Notes under the pieces: model-generated
The model's database searches: none
Seen by the model: only the letters and a program-made list of their open reading frames with translations
Told to the model about the DNA's origin: nothing
Program-made: the position numbers and the translations under genes
Source of the DNA: Methylomonas sp.
GTDB taxonomy: Bacteria > Pseudomonadota > Gammaproteobacteria > Methylococcales > Methylomonadaceae
Assembly: GCA_028688235.1 (NCBI GenBank)
Contig: JAQTYP010000021.1
Coordinates: 1-15,051 of the forward strand
Direction of reading: 5' to 3'
Length of the DNA: 15,051 bases
In this document: positions 7,064-14,814 of the stretch, one piece after another
How positions within the stretch are numbered: position 1 is the first letter of the stretch
How the letters are laid out: each line of letters begins with the position of its first letter

Positions 7064-7344
7064 AAGTATTATCTCGATTCCCTCATGCCGCGAGGTAATT
7101 CAGAGGTGGCTCGCCGTTTCGTGCCGCAGAGCTGCCATGCCTTTTGCTCCCGCGCACGGCGCCGAGCCGATAGGCCTGCAAGGCTATGTCATTTCACGCA
7201 GCAATTAGTTAAATAACATAGTTTACGGTCAAAAGTGAATAGCCGGAGTCTGGATTTGCGCGTTAAGTTTCGGCTTTAATTGGTTTTTGGCATTGGTATA
7301 AAAGCTGCTTGCCTAAGGCACCCGGTTTAATTATTGCCTTGTTT
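7064..7344. other. Intergenic region without a recognisable gene
   Basis: No convincing coding frame, RNA gene or Fur box is visible in these 281 bases. A GC-rich imperfect stem can be drawn from GGCTCG (7108-7113) with CGAGCC (7163-7168) and GTGC (7121-7124) with GCAC (7154-7157). It may end transcription of the upstream gene, but no T run follows. A TATAAA at 7297-7302, about 45 bases before the sigma-factor ATG, is a possible -10 element, without a good -35 partner. Confidence 0.5.
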
Positions 7345-7857
7345 ATGGACAGCTCGCAAAGCTTAGCGATTGCTCAACTCATAAAAACCTACGATGACGA
7401 ACTGCGCCGCGTGATCACTCGACGCTGCGGCTGTATGGAAACGGCGGCCGATATCGTACAGGAAACTTATCAACGCATGCTGAGCGGAGGTCTTTGGCAG
7501 CAGGCGGAAAATCCTCGCGCACTGTTGCACCGCATCGCCGCCAATCTGGCGACCGATTATGAACGGCGCAATGCGGTGCGCGAGCGCTATGTCAGTCAGG
7601 AAGAAACCTTACCGGAATGGATGGCGGAAAAAGAGAATGCTCAACCCGACCACATTGTGGCAAACCACGAGCGTCTGGATAACTTGGCGCTAGCGATAAA
7701 CCAACTTCCGCCCAAATGCCGTACCGTGTTTGTCATGCGCAAGTTCGAGGAACTCAGTCATGCCGAAATTGCAGAAAGGTTGAGCATTTCCCGTAACATG
7801 GTCGAAAAACATCTACGCAACGCCTTGTTAGCCTTGCAACGGATAGACGAAGAATAA
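7345..7857 (+). CDS. ECF RNA polymerase sigma factor, FecI type
   Basis: Sigma-70 family group 4 factor of 170 residues, expected to direct RNA polymerase to the receptor operon when released or activated by the FecR-like protein encoded next. Region 2 covers about residues 8-80 (DIVQETYQRM, then NPRALLHRIAANLATDYERR). Region 4 covers about 108-165 (LPPKCRTVFVMRKFEELSHAEIAERLSIS, a helix-turn-helix), ending NMVEKHLRNAL. Both regions are typical of iron-starvation FecI/PvdS-like sigmas. The start is uncertain: an in-frame TTG at 7309 would add 12 residues, but it lies only a few bases past the TATAAA at 7297, so the ATG at 7345 is preferred. Neither has a clear Shine-Dalgarno sequence. Confidence 0.92.
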   Translation: MDSSQSLAIAQLIKTYDDELRRVITRRCGCMETAADIVQETYQRMLSGGLWQQAENPRALLHRIAANLATDYERRNAVRERYVSQEETLPEWMAEKENAQPDHIVANHERLDNLALAINQLPPKCRTVFVMRKFEELSHAEIAERLSISRNMVEKHLRNALLALQRIDEE

Positions 7858-7880
7858 CACTGCCTTTTTTAGGGTTGCCG

Positions 7881-7893
7881 TGCGTCATATAAT
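7881..7893 (+). promoter_or_regulatory. Candidate promoter element before the fecR-like gene
   Basis: The 65-base gap between the sigma-factor stop and the fecR-like start contains TGCGTCATA (7881-7889), which recurs upstream of the receptor gene at 8949-8957, overlapping a perfect TATAAT (7888-7893). The CGTC in the motif resembles the -10 core recognised by many ECF sigmas, while the TATAAT would suit the housekeeping sigma. The -35 candidates are weak for both. Confidence 0.35.
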
Positions 7894-7922
7894 GACAAAT
7901 ACTTTGCGGCCTCGATATTTTT

Positions 7923-8909
7923 ATGAAACAAGCATCCGATAGCCGCCGAATTGGCGCCATTCAAAGAGAAGCTACCGATTGGTGGGTTCGCCTCGACAGC
8001 GGCGAAATGGATAAGCAACAATTACAGGCTTTCGAGAATTGGTTGGCAGGCGATGCTGCCCATGCCGATGCATTTGCCAAGGTCACGCGGCTGTGGAGAG
8101 AGCTGGATGCAATCGAAGCCAGGATTGAGCAGACTAAGCCCGTTATGCAAAAAACGCCTTCGTTTTGGTTGCCGGGTGGGCTGAGAGCGTTCGGTTTGCC
8201 TGGGCTTGCCCGCTGGTCTGCCGCGCTCGCCGTTTGTTGCCTGTTATTCTGGCTAAGCCCTTTCAGGATGTTGCTGCAAGCGGATTATCGTACTGCGATT
8301 GGCGAAATGCGCCACATAACGCTCAGCGACGGTTCCGTCGTCCATTTAAACAGCGATAGCGCATTGGTCATCGCGTTCGATGCACAAGGTCGTCAGCTAG
8401 ATCTGTTGAAAGGCGAGGCCTTGTTCGAGGTCAGTCCGGATAGGTCGCGGCCTTTTCGGGTGCATGCGGGACACGGTAGCGTGACGGCATTGGGAACGGC
8501 CTTCAATATTCGCTTGAATGACGATGAGACCCAAGTGACGGTCACCGAGCACAGCGTCGCTGTCGACCTGGACAATAGCAATCAAACGGTCAAGCTGGAA
8601 CAAGGCCAACAACTGGATTTCGATCGAAAGCGCGGAATAAGCCAGTCCCGCATGGCCGACATCCATGCCATCACCGCATGGCAGCGCGGAAAACTGGTAT
8701 TTCAAAATAAACCCCTAGGCGAAGTGATTGCCGAGTTGAATCGCTATCATCGGGGCTTTTTGACGATCAGCGATGCCAGTATCGCCGACCGCCGCGTCAA
8801 CGGCGTATTCCGCACCGACGATCCATTGGCGGTGGTCGGTGCCTTGCAAAGTTCCTTGCAAATCAAATCCACCCGCATCAGCGATTATTTGATCATGCTG
8901 CATCATTAG
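7923..8909 (+). CDS. FecR-type anti-sigma factor / signal transducer
   Basis: Single-pass inner-membrane regulator of 328 residues that carries the signal from the TonB receptor to the ECF sigma factor. The cytoplasmic N-terminal part is a DUF4880-type domain (ATDWWVRLDSGEMD, then FENWLAGDAAHADAFAKV). One membrane helix lies at about 95-113 (SAALAVCCLLFWLSPF). The periplasmic FecR domain begins at YRTAIGEMRHITLSDGS (122-138) and includes LNSDSAL and GTAFNIRL. A C-terminal STN-like domain (about 253-325, KLVFQNKPLGEVIAELNRY) completes it, as is usual for FecR proteins. The ATG has no good Shine-Dalgarno sequence (AT-rich leader), so translation may be weak. It is 65 bases behind the sigma gene and 87 bases before the receptor start. 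Confidence 0.93.
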   Translation: MKQASDSRRIGAIQREATDWWVRLDSGEMDKQQLQAFENWLAGDAAHADAFAKVTRLWRELDAIEARIEQTKPVMQKTPSFWLPGGLRAFGLPGLARWSAALAVCCLLFWLSPFRMLLQADYRTAIGEMRHITLSDGSVVHLNSDSALVIAFDAQGRQLDLLKGEALFEVSPDRSRPFRVHAGHGSVTALGTAFNIRLNDDETQVTVTEHSVAVDLDNSNQTVKLEQGQQLDFDRKRGISQSRMADIHAITAWQRGKLVFQNKPLGEVIAELNRYHRGFLTISDASIADRRVNGVFRTDDPLAVVGALQSSLQIKSTRISDYLIMLHH

Positions 8910-8948
8910 AAAAAAATATTTTCCTTACCTCCTGTTTTGCCTAGGGCA

Positions 8949-8957
8949 TGCGTCATA
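8949..8957 (+). promoter_or_regulatory. Candidate ECF sigma promoter element before the receptor gene
   Basis: TGCGTCATA, identical to 7881-7889, lies 40 bases upstream of the receptor start. The repetition before the two genes expected to depend on the neighbouring sigma factor, and the CGTC core, suggest an ECF -10 region. The matching -35 is not obvious. Confidence 0.35.
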
Positions 8958-8996
8958 ACGGCTGTTAGTCTCAAAAAACAACAGAGAGGGAGATTC

Positions 8997-11546
8997 ATGA
9001 GCGAAAAATTATTAGGTCGCCATTGGCCGCGCCAGGCGGCATCAGTTTTGGTCAGCGCGGTGCTAGTGGTGGCTTCGGCGCATGCCGAGAGCGCATCTAA
9101 TCAGCAATACAATATTCCGGCGGGATCATTGGCTGCCGCGTTGAACCGCTTGGCGGAAACCAGTAATTTACTATTGGTGTATGACGCCAGCATTACCGAA
9201 GGCTTGAAAAGCAAAGGTTTGAGCGGCAGTTTCACGCCGGAGGCCGCCTTGCAGCGCTTGTTGGTCAATAGCGGTTTGGTCTACCGCCTGGTGGAAGATG
9301 GGACCGTGATCATTGAAAAGCAAAAGTCCCTGCCGGCTAAATCCAAACCGGTCGATAACCAGCCCGATAAACATCGGCGCCAAGCGCCTCAAACAAAAAC
9401 CGAAACGCTGGAAACCGTTACGGTCAGCGATCAAGTCACTTCCGATACAAGGGGCATCTATACGGTTTCCAGAACTACGACCGCCACCAAAAGAGACACT
9501 CCCATCATGGAGACGCCGGTGTCGATCCAAACCGTCACCCAGCAAGTGATTCAAGATCGCAAGGTGACAAGGGTCGAGAAGGCGGTAGAAAACGTCAGCG
9601 GCGTCTACACCAATGTCGGCAGCGGAGGCTTGTCCGATACCTTCAACGTGCGCGGCTTTCGCTCCTTCGACATTTACCGTAACGGCATGCGCTTGCAGGC
9701 GGCAAACTCGACAGTCGGCAAACGGGAAACGGCCAATTTGGATCGCATCGAAGTGCTTAAAGGCCCTGCATCTCTCTTGTATGGCCGTATCGAAACCGGC
9801 GGCATGGTCAATATGGTGACCAAACAACCGTTGGAAGAAGCGTTTTACGCCGTCGAACAACAATTCGCGTCCTTCGACACCTATCGCACCACTGTCGATG
9901 CCACCGGGCCGGTTACTGAAGACAAAAGCCTGTTGTACCGCGTCAATATGGCTTACGAAAGCAGCGACTCCTTCCGCGATTACGTCGATGGGCAGCGGGT
10001 ATTCGTGGCGCCGGTATTGACCTGGAGGATTTCCGACCAAGACGAGCTCAGCTTCGAAATGGAATACCTAGGCACAAAATCGGTTCCCGACATGGGCACC
10101 ACCGCCATCGGCAATCGGCCGGCGGCGATACCGCGCGAGCGCAATCTTGGGGAAAACGGCACCCAGTCCGAAGGCGACGATATCGTTCTCGGTTACAACT
10201 GGAAACACCAATTCAACGACAAATGGAAGTTGAACCACCGCTTCAACGCCGAATATACCCAGCAAAGCGATAGCATGAACGTGTTGCCTTGGGGTGTTTT
10301 GCCCGATGGCAATTTCACGGCTGGCGGTGCCTCGGCCAACGGCAACCTGCAACGTTTCGTATTCGGTTTGCGTAACAACCGCAGCCATACTTATAGCAGC
10401 GACATCAATCTGAGCGGCCATTTCGATACCCACGGCATCGAGCACGCCATGCTGTTCGGCGGCGATTATTACGATTTCTGGAATGCCGGCGAACAATACG
10501 ATTCCAGCATGATTGCGGTCCCCTGTGATGACAATCCCAGCTTTAGTGGTTTTCCCGGCATCAATATGTTCGATCCCCAGCATAGATCCTGCGGCAGCGT
10601 AGCTGCTTTCGATCCCAATATTTACGGATTTTCACCGGGTACTGGCGACGATTACGAAGTCAATCAGAGAACCTTCGGCATCTACGCGCAAGACCAAATC
10701 AAACTGCCGTATAACATTCACTTGCTGGGTGGCATGCGTTACGACTGGGCCGAAGCCGACAACATCGACCACCTTTACGGAGGCGTAGGCAATGGGCGCT
10801 GGGGCCGGGTCAAGCCCAGAGCAGGCATCGTTTGGCAGCCTATCCAGCAAGTCTCGTTGTATGGCAACTACATGGAAAACTTCGGCGTCAGTAACTCCGG
10901 CGTGGTCGGTGCCGGATCCGGCGGCTACTCGGCACCGCCCGAAGAATCGCATCAATGGGAAGCCGGCATCAAGACCGAATGGCTGGACGGCCGTTTGACC
11001 ACTAACCTGGCCTTATTCCAGATCACCAAGTCCAATTTATCGGTCGGCTGTGGCGCGCGCTGCTGGCAAACTCTGGGCAAGGTCCGCAACGAAGGCCTGG
11101 AATTGGACGTGAGCGGCGAATTATTGCCGGGGTGGAAAATGATAGGTTCCTATGCATACATCGATTCGGAAATCATCGGCGGTGCCAACGATGGCAACCG
11201 ATTATCCAACGTACCGCGCAACGGCGGCAGTTTATGGTCGACTTACGAAATTCAAAGCGGCGACTTGCAAGGTCTAAAGTTTGGTGCCGGCGTGGTGGCG
11301 CGCAGTCAGCGTGAAGGTGCGCCGGATAATTCCTATCAACTGCCCGGCTACGCCACGGTGAATTTGTTGACCAGCTATGCCTGGAAAGTGGGTAATTCGA
11401 AACTGATTACGCAGCTGAACGTCGACAATTTATTGGACAAAACCTATTACCTCGACGCGGACGATGCCAGCAATATGCCTTGGGCGCCGCGCATCAATTT
11501 CGGCATGCCGCGCAGCTTTATCGGCAGCGTGCGCTTGGAGTTTTGA
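8997..11546 (+). CDS. TonB-dependent siderophore-type receptor/transducer with STN domain
   Basis: Outer-membrane receptor of 849 residues that imports a metal chelate with TonB energy and signals its presence. The signal peptide is residues 1-30 (cleavage after AHA). The STN signalling domain covers about 37-108 (YNIPAGSLAAALNRLAE). The TonB box is ETLETVTV (136-143). The plug spans about 165-280, with FNVRGF and IEVLKGPASLLYG. A beta-barrel follows, ending LEF with a terminal Phe. Extracellular-loop cysteine pairs Cys510/Cys532 and Cys685/Cys689 (GCGARC) are unusual. The architecture matches the TIGR01783 siderophore-receptor group (FpvA/FoxA-like); the ligand cannot be read from sequence, and ferric siderophores or, in a methanotroph, Cu-methanobactin are candidates. 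The ATG at 8997 has GAGAGGGAG before it; the frame is open 20 codons further up. Confidence 0.95.
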   Translation: MSEKLLGRHWPRQAASVLVSAVLVVASAHAESASNQQYNIPAGSLAAALNRLAETSNLLLVYDASITEGLKSKGLSGSFTPEAALQRLLVNSGLVYRLVEDGTVIIEKQKSLPAKSKPVDNQPDKHRRQAPQTKTETLETVTVSDQVTSDTRGIYTVSRTTTATKRDTPIMETPVSIQTVTQQVIQDRKVTRVEKAVENVSGVYTNVGSGGLSDTFNVRGFRSFDIYRNGMRLQAANSTVGKRETANLDRIEVLKGPASLLYGRIETGGMVNMVTKQPLEEAFYAVEQQFASFDTYRTTVDATGPVTEDKSLLYRVNMAYESSDSFRDYVDGQRVFVAPVLTWRISDQDELSFEMEYLGTKSVPDMGTTAIGNRPAAIPRERNLGENGTQSEGDDIVLGYNWKHQFNDKWKLNHRFNAEYTQQSDSMNVLPWGVLPDGNFTAGGASANGNLQRFVFGLRNNRSHTYSSDINLSGHFDTHGIEHAMLFGGDYYDFWNAGEQYDSSMIAVPCDDNPSFSGFPGINMFDPQHRSCGSVAAFDPNIYGFSPGTGDDYEVNQRTFGIYAQDQIKLPYNIHLLGGMRYDWAEADNIDHLYGGVGNGRWGRVKPRAGIVWQPIQQVSLYGNYMENFGVSNSGVVGAGSGGYSAPPEESHQWEAGIKTEWLDGRLTTNLALFQITKSNLSVGCGARCWQTLGKVRNEGLELDVSGELLPGWKMIGSYAYIDSEIIGGANDGNRLSNVPRNGGSLWSTYEIQSGDLQGLKFGAGVVARSQREGAPDNSYQLPGYATVNLLTSYAWKVGNSKLITQLNVDNLLDKTYYLDADDASNMPWAPRINFGMPRSFIGSVRLEF

Positions 11547-11564
11547 TCGGGTTGTATCTTTTCG

Positions 11565-12743
11565 ATGTTTAAAAAGCCGGATCAATTGCGTTCAATCGAT
11601 CGTCTCGAGGCTCGCCGTCGAGTTTGGCTGAAAATCCATTTGTGGCTGGGGCTTGGGGTTGGCGCATTGCTGGCCTTAATCGGCTTGACCGGGGCTATGC
11701 TGGTGTTTTGGCATGAAATCGATGGTTTGTTGAATCCAACTTTGTATTGGCATTCAATACCCGAATCCAACGTCGTCGAACTATCGTTGGATGAGATTGT
11801 CGCTACCGCCGAAAGAGCTGCGCCGGCAGGCTGGGACTCGGTAGCCATCGATATGCCAAGGGAGGAAAGGGGCAATTATGTGTTCGGCTTTTACTACCCG
11901 AACAATAGTCCCGCGCCGGAGTCCGCGCAATCGATTACCATCGGCGTCGATCCCCATAGCGCTGTCGTGACGCATCGGCGAGTTTTTTATCATGGCATCA
12001 ATCCCTTCGAGCATAGCTTGGCCGGTTTTTTGTTCAAGCTGCATTACGCACTGTTGCTAGGTGCTAGTGGGTCGATATTCGTCGGCATGTTGGCGGTAGT
12101 GTTTTTGATTTCGGCTCTGACGGGACTGATACTGTGGTGGCCGTTGACCGGACGATGGGGGCGGGCGTTAACTATCAAGCGCCGCGCCAGTATAGAGCGT
12201 CTGACATATGACTTGCATCAAACAGCCGGTTTTTACAGCGCAGGCGTATTGGTGGTACTGCTGATTTCCGGCATGTATTTCAATTTGCCGGATCAGTTTC
12301 GTTGGCTGGTGGAATGTTTTTCGCCGTTGAGTGCGGAGCCGATTGCGCCGGTAGGGCCAGGTCAGCCGGTCACATCGCTGGATGCTGCGTTGCAAAAAGC
12401 CCGAGAGAAATACCCCGACGGCATTCCGCATTACTACGTTTTGAATAATGCACCGTCAGCCATGTTGACCGCCTGCTTTAAAGATGTGCCGGAATTGCGC
12501 CGCTACGTGCTGGCTGAACGTTGTTTAATGATAGCTAGAAACCGCGGCGCATTGCTTCGAGTGCAAGATGCGGAGCACGGAAGCGCCGGCGATTGGTTCA
12601 TGTATTGGCAATGGCCTTTGCATTCCGGACAGGCGTTCGGCTGGGCGGGCCGTATTGCCGTATTTTTGACCGGTTTGGCATGTCCCGTACTGTTTATCAG
12701 CGGCGTCGTTCGCTGGCGGCATAAGCGCCGCGCCAAACGTTGA
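11565..12743 (+). CDS. PepSY-TM domain inner-membrane protein, probable siderophore reductase
   Basis: Protein of 392 residues of the PepSY_TM family with four predicted helices (about 27-49, 170-192, 221-241 and 361-383) and a periplasmic region between the first two. Histidines at helix ends (His25, His50, His160, His218, His353) are placed like the haem-ligating histidines of ferric-siderophore reductases of this family (FoxB, FsrB); WPLHSGQAFGWAGR near the C-terminus is a family hallmark. It starts 18 bases after the receptor stop with only a weak ribosome-binding site, so it is probably translated from the receptor mRNA. The likely role is transfer of electrons to the imported chelate in the periplasm, releasing the metal. 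It ends with a basic cytoplasmic tail (RWRHKRRAKR). Confidence 0.9.
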   Translation: MFKKPDQLRSIDRLEARRRVWLKIHLWLGLGVGALLALIGLTGAMLVFWHEIDGLLNPTLYWHSIPESNVVELSLDEIVATAERAAPAGWDSVAIDMPREERGNYVFGFYYPNNSPAPESAQSITIGVDPHSAVVTHRRVFYHGINPFEHSLAGFLFKLHYALLLGASGSIFVGMLAVVFLISALTGLILWWPLTGRWGRALTIKRRASIERLTYDLHQTAGFYSAGVLVVLLISGMYFNLPDQFRWLVECFSPLSAEPIAPVGPGQPVTSLDAALQKAREKYPDGIPHYYVLNNAPSAMLTACFKDVPELRRYVLAERCLMIARNRGALLRVQDAEHGSAGDWFMYWQWPLHSGQAFGWAGRIAVFLTGLACPVLFISGVVRWRHKRRAKR

Positions 12744-12765
12744 CCTTCATGTTTTGCCGGCTATC

Positions 12766-12804
12766 GGTGCGGATTTATCCGTACAGTGCGAATCAATCCG
12801 CACC
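12766..12804. terminator. Hairpin between convergent operons
   Basis: GGTGCGGATT (12766-12775) pairs exactly with AATCCGCACC (12795-12804) over a 19-base loop. An alternative smaller hairpin, CGGAT-TT-ATCCG (12770-12781), competes for the left arm. It lies in the 117-base gap between the PepSY gene and the end of sufT. No clean T run follows in either direction, so it is a probable, not certain, bidirectional terminator. Confidence 0.5.
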
Positions 12805-12860
12805 TACCATTGCGGAGTTTATTTCTCACATACTCTAACAGCGGTTTTTGGGCTTATCGT

Positions 12861-13409
12861 TCAGAACAAACCTAACTGGACCTGGGCCACTTCCGACATC
12901 ATTTCCCGCGACCAAGGTGGGTCGAGTACTACTTCGACATTGACCGAACTGACGCCGGGCAGCGCGCGTATACATTTTTCCACATCGCTCTGGATCACAG
13001 GTCCCATGCCGCAACCCGGAGCGGTTAATGTCATCCTGATATGTACATTGTTTCCGCCTTGTTCGTTACGGCTTACGTCGCAGCCGTAGACCAGGCCCAG
13101 GTCGACGATGTTGACCGGAATTTCGGGATCGTATACGGTTTTCATGACTTCCCAGCAGTTTTTCTCCACGGCCTTGGTGCCGGTGTCCGAAACCAGCGTA
13201 TGCAATTCGTGCACTTCTCGGCCGATGGCGTCGGCATCGCTGCCGGCTATGCGCACCATATGGCCATAGTCGGTGATGACCGTGTAATTGCTGCCGAGCG
13301 ACTGATGAATCGTTACTTCCTGGCCTTTTTGCAAAGTGCCGTGATGGCCGTCGGGTATCGTGACGATATTGACGTCGCGGGTTAAGGTAACAACTTCTCT
13401 TTCTGCCAT
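12861..13409 (-). CDS. sufT: Fe-S cluster maturation protein SufT
   Basis: Protein of 182 residues matching the long SufT family, which supports maturation of Fe-S proteins. The N-terminal part (EREVVTLTRD, then VTIPDGHHGTLQKGQEVTI) is specific to SufT. Residues about 84-175 form the DUF59/MIP18 domain: VYDPEIPVNIVDLGLVYG, MTLTAPGCGMGP with the conserved Cys133, and a final VVLDPPWSREMMSE. The ATG at 13409 is six bases past the stop of the dehydrogenase gene upstream. An in-frame GTG at 13418 overlaps that stop as GTGA and would add three residues. Either start implies translational coupling; no strong Shine-Dalgarno sequence separates them. It is the last gene of the ubiG-mupP-SDR-sufT set. 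Confidence 0.92.
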   Translation of the reverse strand: MAEREVVTLTRDVNIVTIPDGHHGTLQKGQEVTIHQSLGSNYTVITDYGHMVRIAGSDADAIGREVHELHTLVSDTGTKAVEKNCWEVMKTVYDPEIPVNIVDLGLVYGCDVSRNEQGGNNVHIRMTLTAPGCGMGPVIQSDVEKCIRALPGVSSVNVEVVLDPPWSREMMSEVAQVQLGLF

Positions 13410-13414
13410 AACGA

Positions 13415-14146
13415 TCACTGGATTTTAAAGGTTTGAGCATCGATGACTTGACCTGTGACGCCAACACTGGTCGAGTCGAATAAATAGCAATAAATCGGCG
13501 ACAAGCTATCCATGGTGGCAAGGCCGGATTTTTCTTCGCCGGGATAGGCTTTTTTGCGTAGCGGCGAATCGACAGGGCCGGGCACCAGGGTGTTGACCCG
13601 GATTTTTTGGCCGCCTTCCAATTCTTCGGCCAGTATTTTGGCAAAACCTTCTAACGCGATTTTCGAAACGCCGTAAGCGCCGCTATAAGCCTGGCCTTGC
13701 CGGGCCGCAGAATCCGAGGTGAATACGATGGAGGCATGCCGGCTTTTTTGCATCAGAGGCAGCAGCATGCGGCTCAACATAAAGGTGGCGTTCAGGTTAA
13801 CGTTTAATGTGTGACCCCAATCCTGGGTTTTATGAATGGCTATCGGAGTAAACGCACTGAATTCCACGGCCGAATGCAGTAGTCCCTGCAATGAACCATA
13901 GCGTTGAGCTATGGCGTCGGCCATTTCCTGATACTGTGCCTCGCTGGCGCCTGCCAGGTCGAAAGGATACATGACGGGTTCCGGGCCGCCGCTGTTGACT
14001 ATCGCATCGTATATTTTTTCCAGTTTGGGTATGCTCTTATCCAGCAGGATCAATTCGGCTCCTTGCCTGGACAGCGCCAGGGCGGCGGTTCCGCCGAGTC
14101 CGCCGCCGGCGCCGGTAATCAATATGACGTGATTGCTCAATGACAT
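13415..14146 (-). CDS. yciK: YciK-like short-chain dehydrogenase/reductase
   Basis: Classical SDR of 243 residues with a Rossmann fold. The cofactor loop TGAGGGLG is at 11-18; catalytic residues are Ser144 (FTSDS) and Tyr158-x3-Lys162 (YGVSK), with NVNLNATF (115-122) in the active-site helix. Similarity to E. coli YciK includes NATFML, RQG, GAY and the late VDSPLRKKAYP region. It departs from the family where the structural NAG motif should be (YciK has LHNAG): here the stretch reads LLHSAVEF (about 89-96). The substrate is unknown. The start overlaps the end of mupP by ten bases and the stop overlaps the start region of sufT, so it is embedded in an operon. Confidence 0.88.
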   Translation of the reverse strand: MSLSNHVILITGAGGGLGGTAALALSRQGAELILLDKSIPKLEKIYDAIVNSGGPEPVMYPFDLAGASEAQYQEMADAIAQRYGSLQGLLHSAVEFSAFTPIAIHKTQDWGHTLNVNLNATFMLSRMLLPLMQKSRHASIVFTSDSAARQGQAYSGAYGVSKIALEGFAKILAEELEGGQKIRVNTLVPGPVDSPLRKKAYPGEEKSGLATMDSLSPIYCYLFDSTSVGVTGQVIDAQTFKIQ

Positions 14147-14811
14147 AATGTTGCCTCTATCCAGTGTTGCAGCTGATGCGGAGTTTCGATCAAGCCGTCA
14201 GCGCCCCAGTTTTCCGGCCGGTCCCCGTCTTTCAGATAGCCGTACAGGGCCGCTAAGGTTTTCATGTTGGCATTCTTGCCGGCGGCGATGTCATGTGCGG
14301 CGTCGCCGATATAGACGCAGTTTTCCGGCTTGACTCGGGCTTTACTGCAAGCCGCCAGCATTGGTTCGGGATGAGGTTTGCTGTTGGCCGTGGTGTCTCC
14401 GCTGATCACGCAAGCCGCCCGTTGGGTCAGATTCAAGGCTTGCATCAGAGGCAGGGTAAAGCGTTCACGTTTGTTGGTCACTACCCCCCATTTCAAACCC
14501 CGGTTTTCTATGGTTTCCAGGGTCTCTGCAATGCCGGCGTAAAAACGGCTATGTTCGGCAATGTTATGCTGATAGCACTCCAGCATCGATTCCAGCAATT
14601 GGCTTTGTCTGGCTTCGTCGGCATTCGATGCGGCATATTTGACCATGGCCATGGCGCCCAACGAAATCAGCGATTTGACGTCGTTGCCAGAAACGCCCGG
14701 ATATCCGTATGCGGCCAGAGCCTGATTCAGGCAGGTAATCAGGTCCGGCGCGGTATCCACCAGGGTGCCGTCCAGGTCGAACAAAACGCAATCCAACTTG
14801 AAATCGCTCAT
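14137..14811 (-). CDS. mupP: HAD phosphatase, MupP type (N-acetylmuramic acid 6-phosphate phosphatase)
   Basis: HAD subfamily IA phosphatase of 224 residues. The nucleophile motif is FDLDGTLVDT (Asp12, Asp14), then VVTNK (110-114), SKPHPEP with Lys145, and IGDAAHDI (Asp170, Asp174). Annotation pipelines often call such proteins phosphoglycolate phosphatase (Gph). The C-terminal GYL-x6-ENWGADGLI stretch and the order ubiG-mupP-yciK match MupP of Pseudomonas, which dephosphorylates MurNAc 6-phosphate in the AmgK/MurU peptidoglycan-recycling route. MupP is therefore the better call, although Gph activity cannot be excluded from sequence alone. It starts three bases after the ubiG stop and overlaps the dehydrogenase by ten bases. 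Confidence 0.86.
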   Translation of the reverse strand: MSDFKLDCVLFDLDGTLVDTAPDLITCLNQALAAYGYPGVSGNDVKSLISLGAMAMVKYAASNADEARQSQLLESMLECYQHNIAEHSRFYAGIAETLETIENRGLKWGVVTNKRERFTLPLMQALNLTQRAACVISGDTTANSKPHPEPMLAACSKARVKPENCVYIGDAAHDIAAGKNANMKTLAALYGYLKDGDRPENWGADGLIETPHQLQHWIEATLCH

Positions 14812-14814
14812 GGC

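Noticed and set aside
7309..7344. TTG start adding 12 residues to the sigma factor
   Set aside because: The TATAAA at 7297-7302 would place the transcript start at about this codon, and the extra residues do not resemble the family's N-terminus.
7064..7344. Fur box upstream of the FecI-type sigma gene
   Set aside because: No stretch resembles the GATAATGATAATCATTATC consensus closely enough to report.
9171..10040. Long open frame (289 codons) on the minus strand inside the receptor gene
   Set aside because: It is antisense to a receptor with signal peptide, plug and barrel motifs; its translation has no recognisable domain and no good ribosome-binding site. The frame is open because of codon bias.
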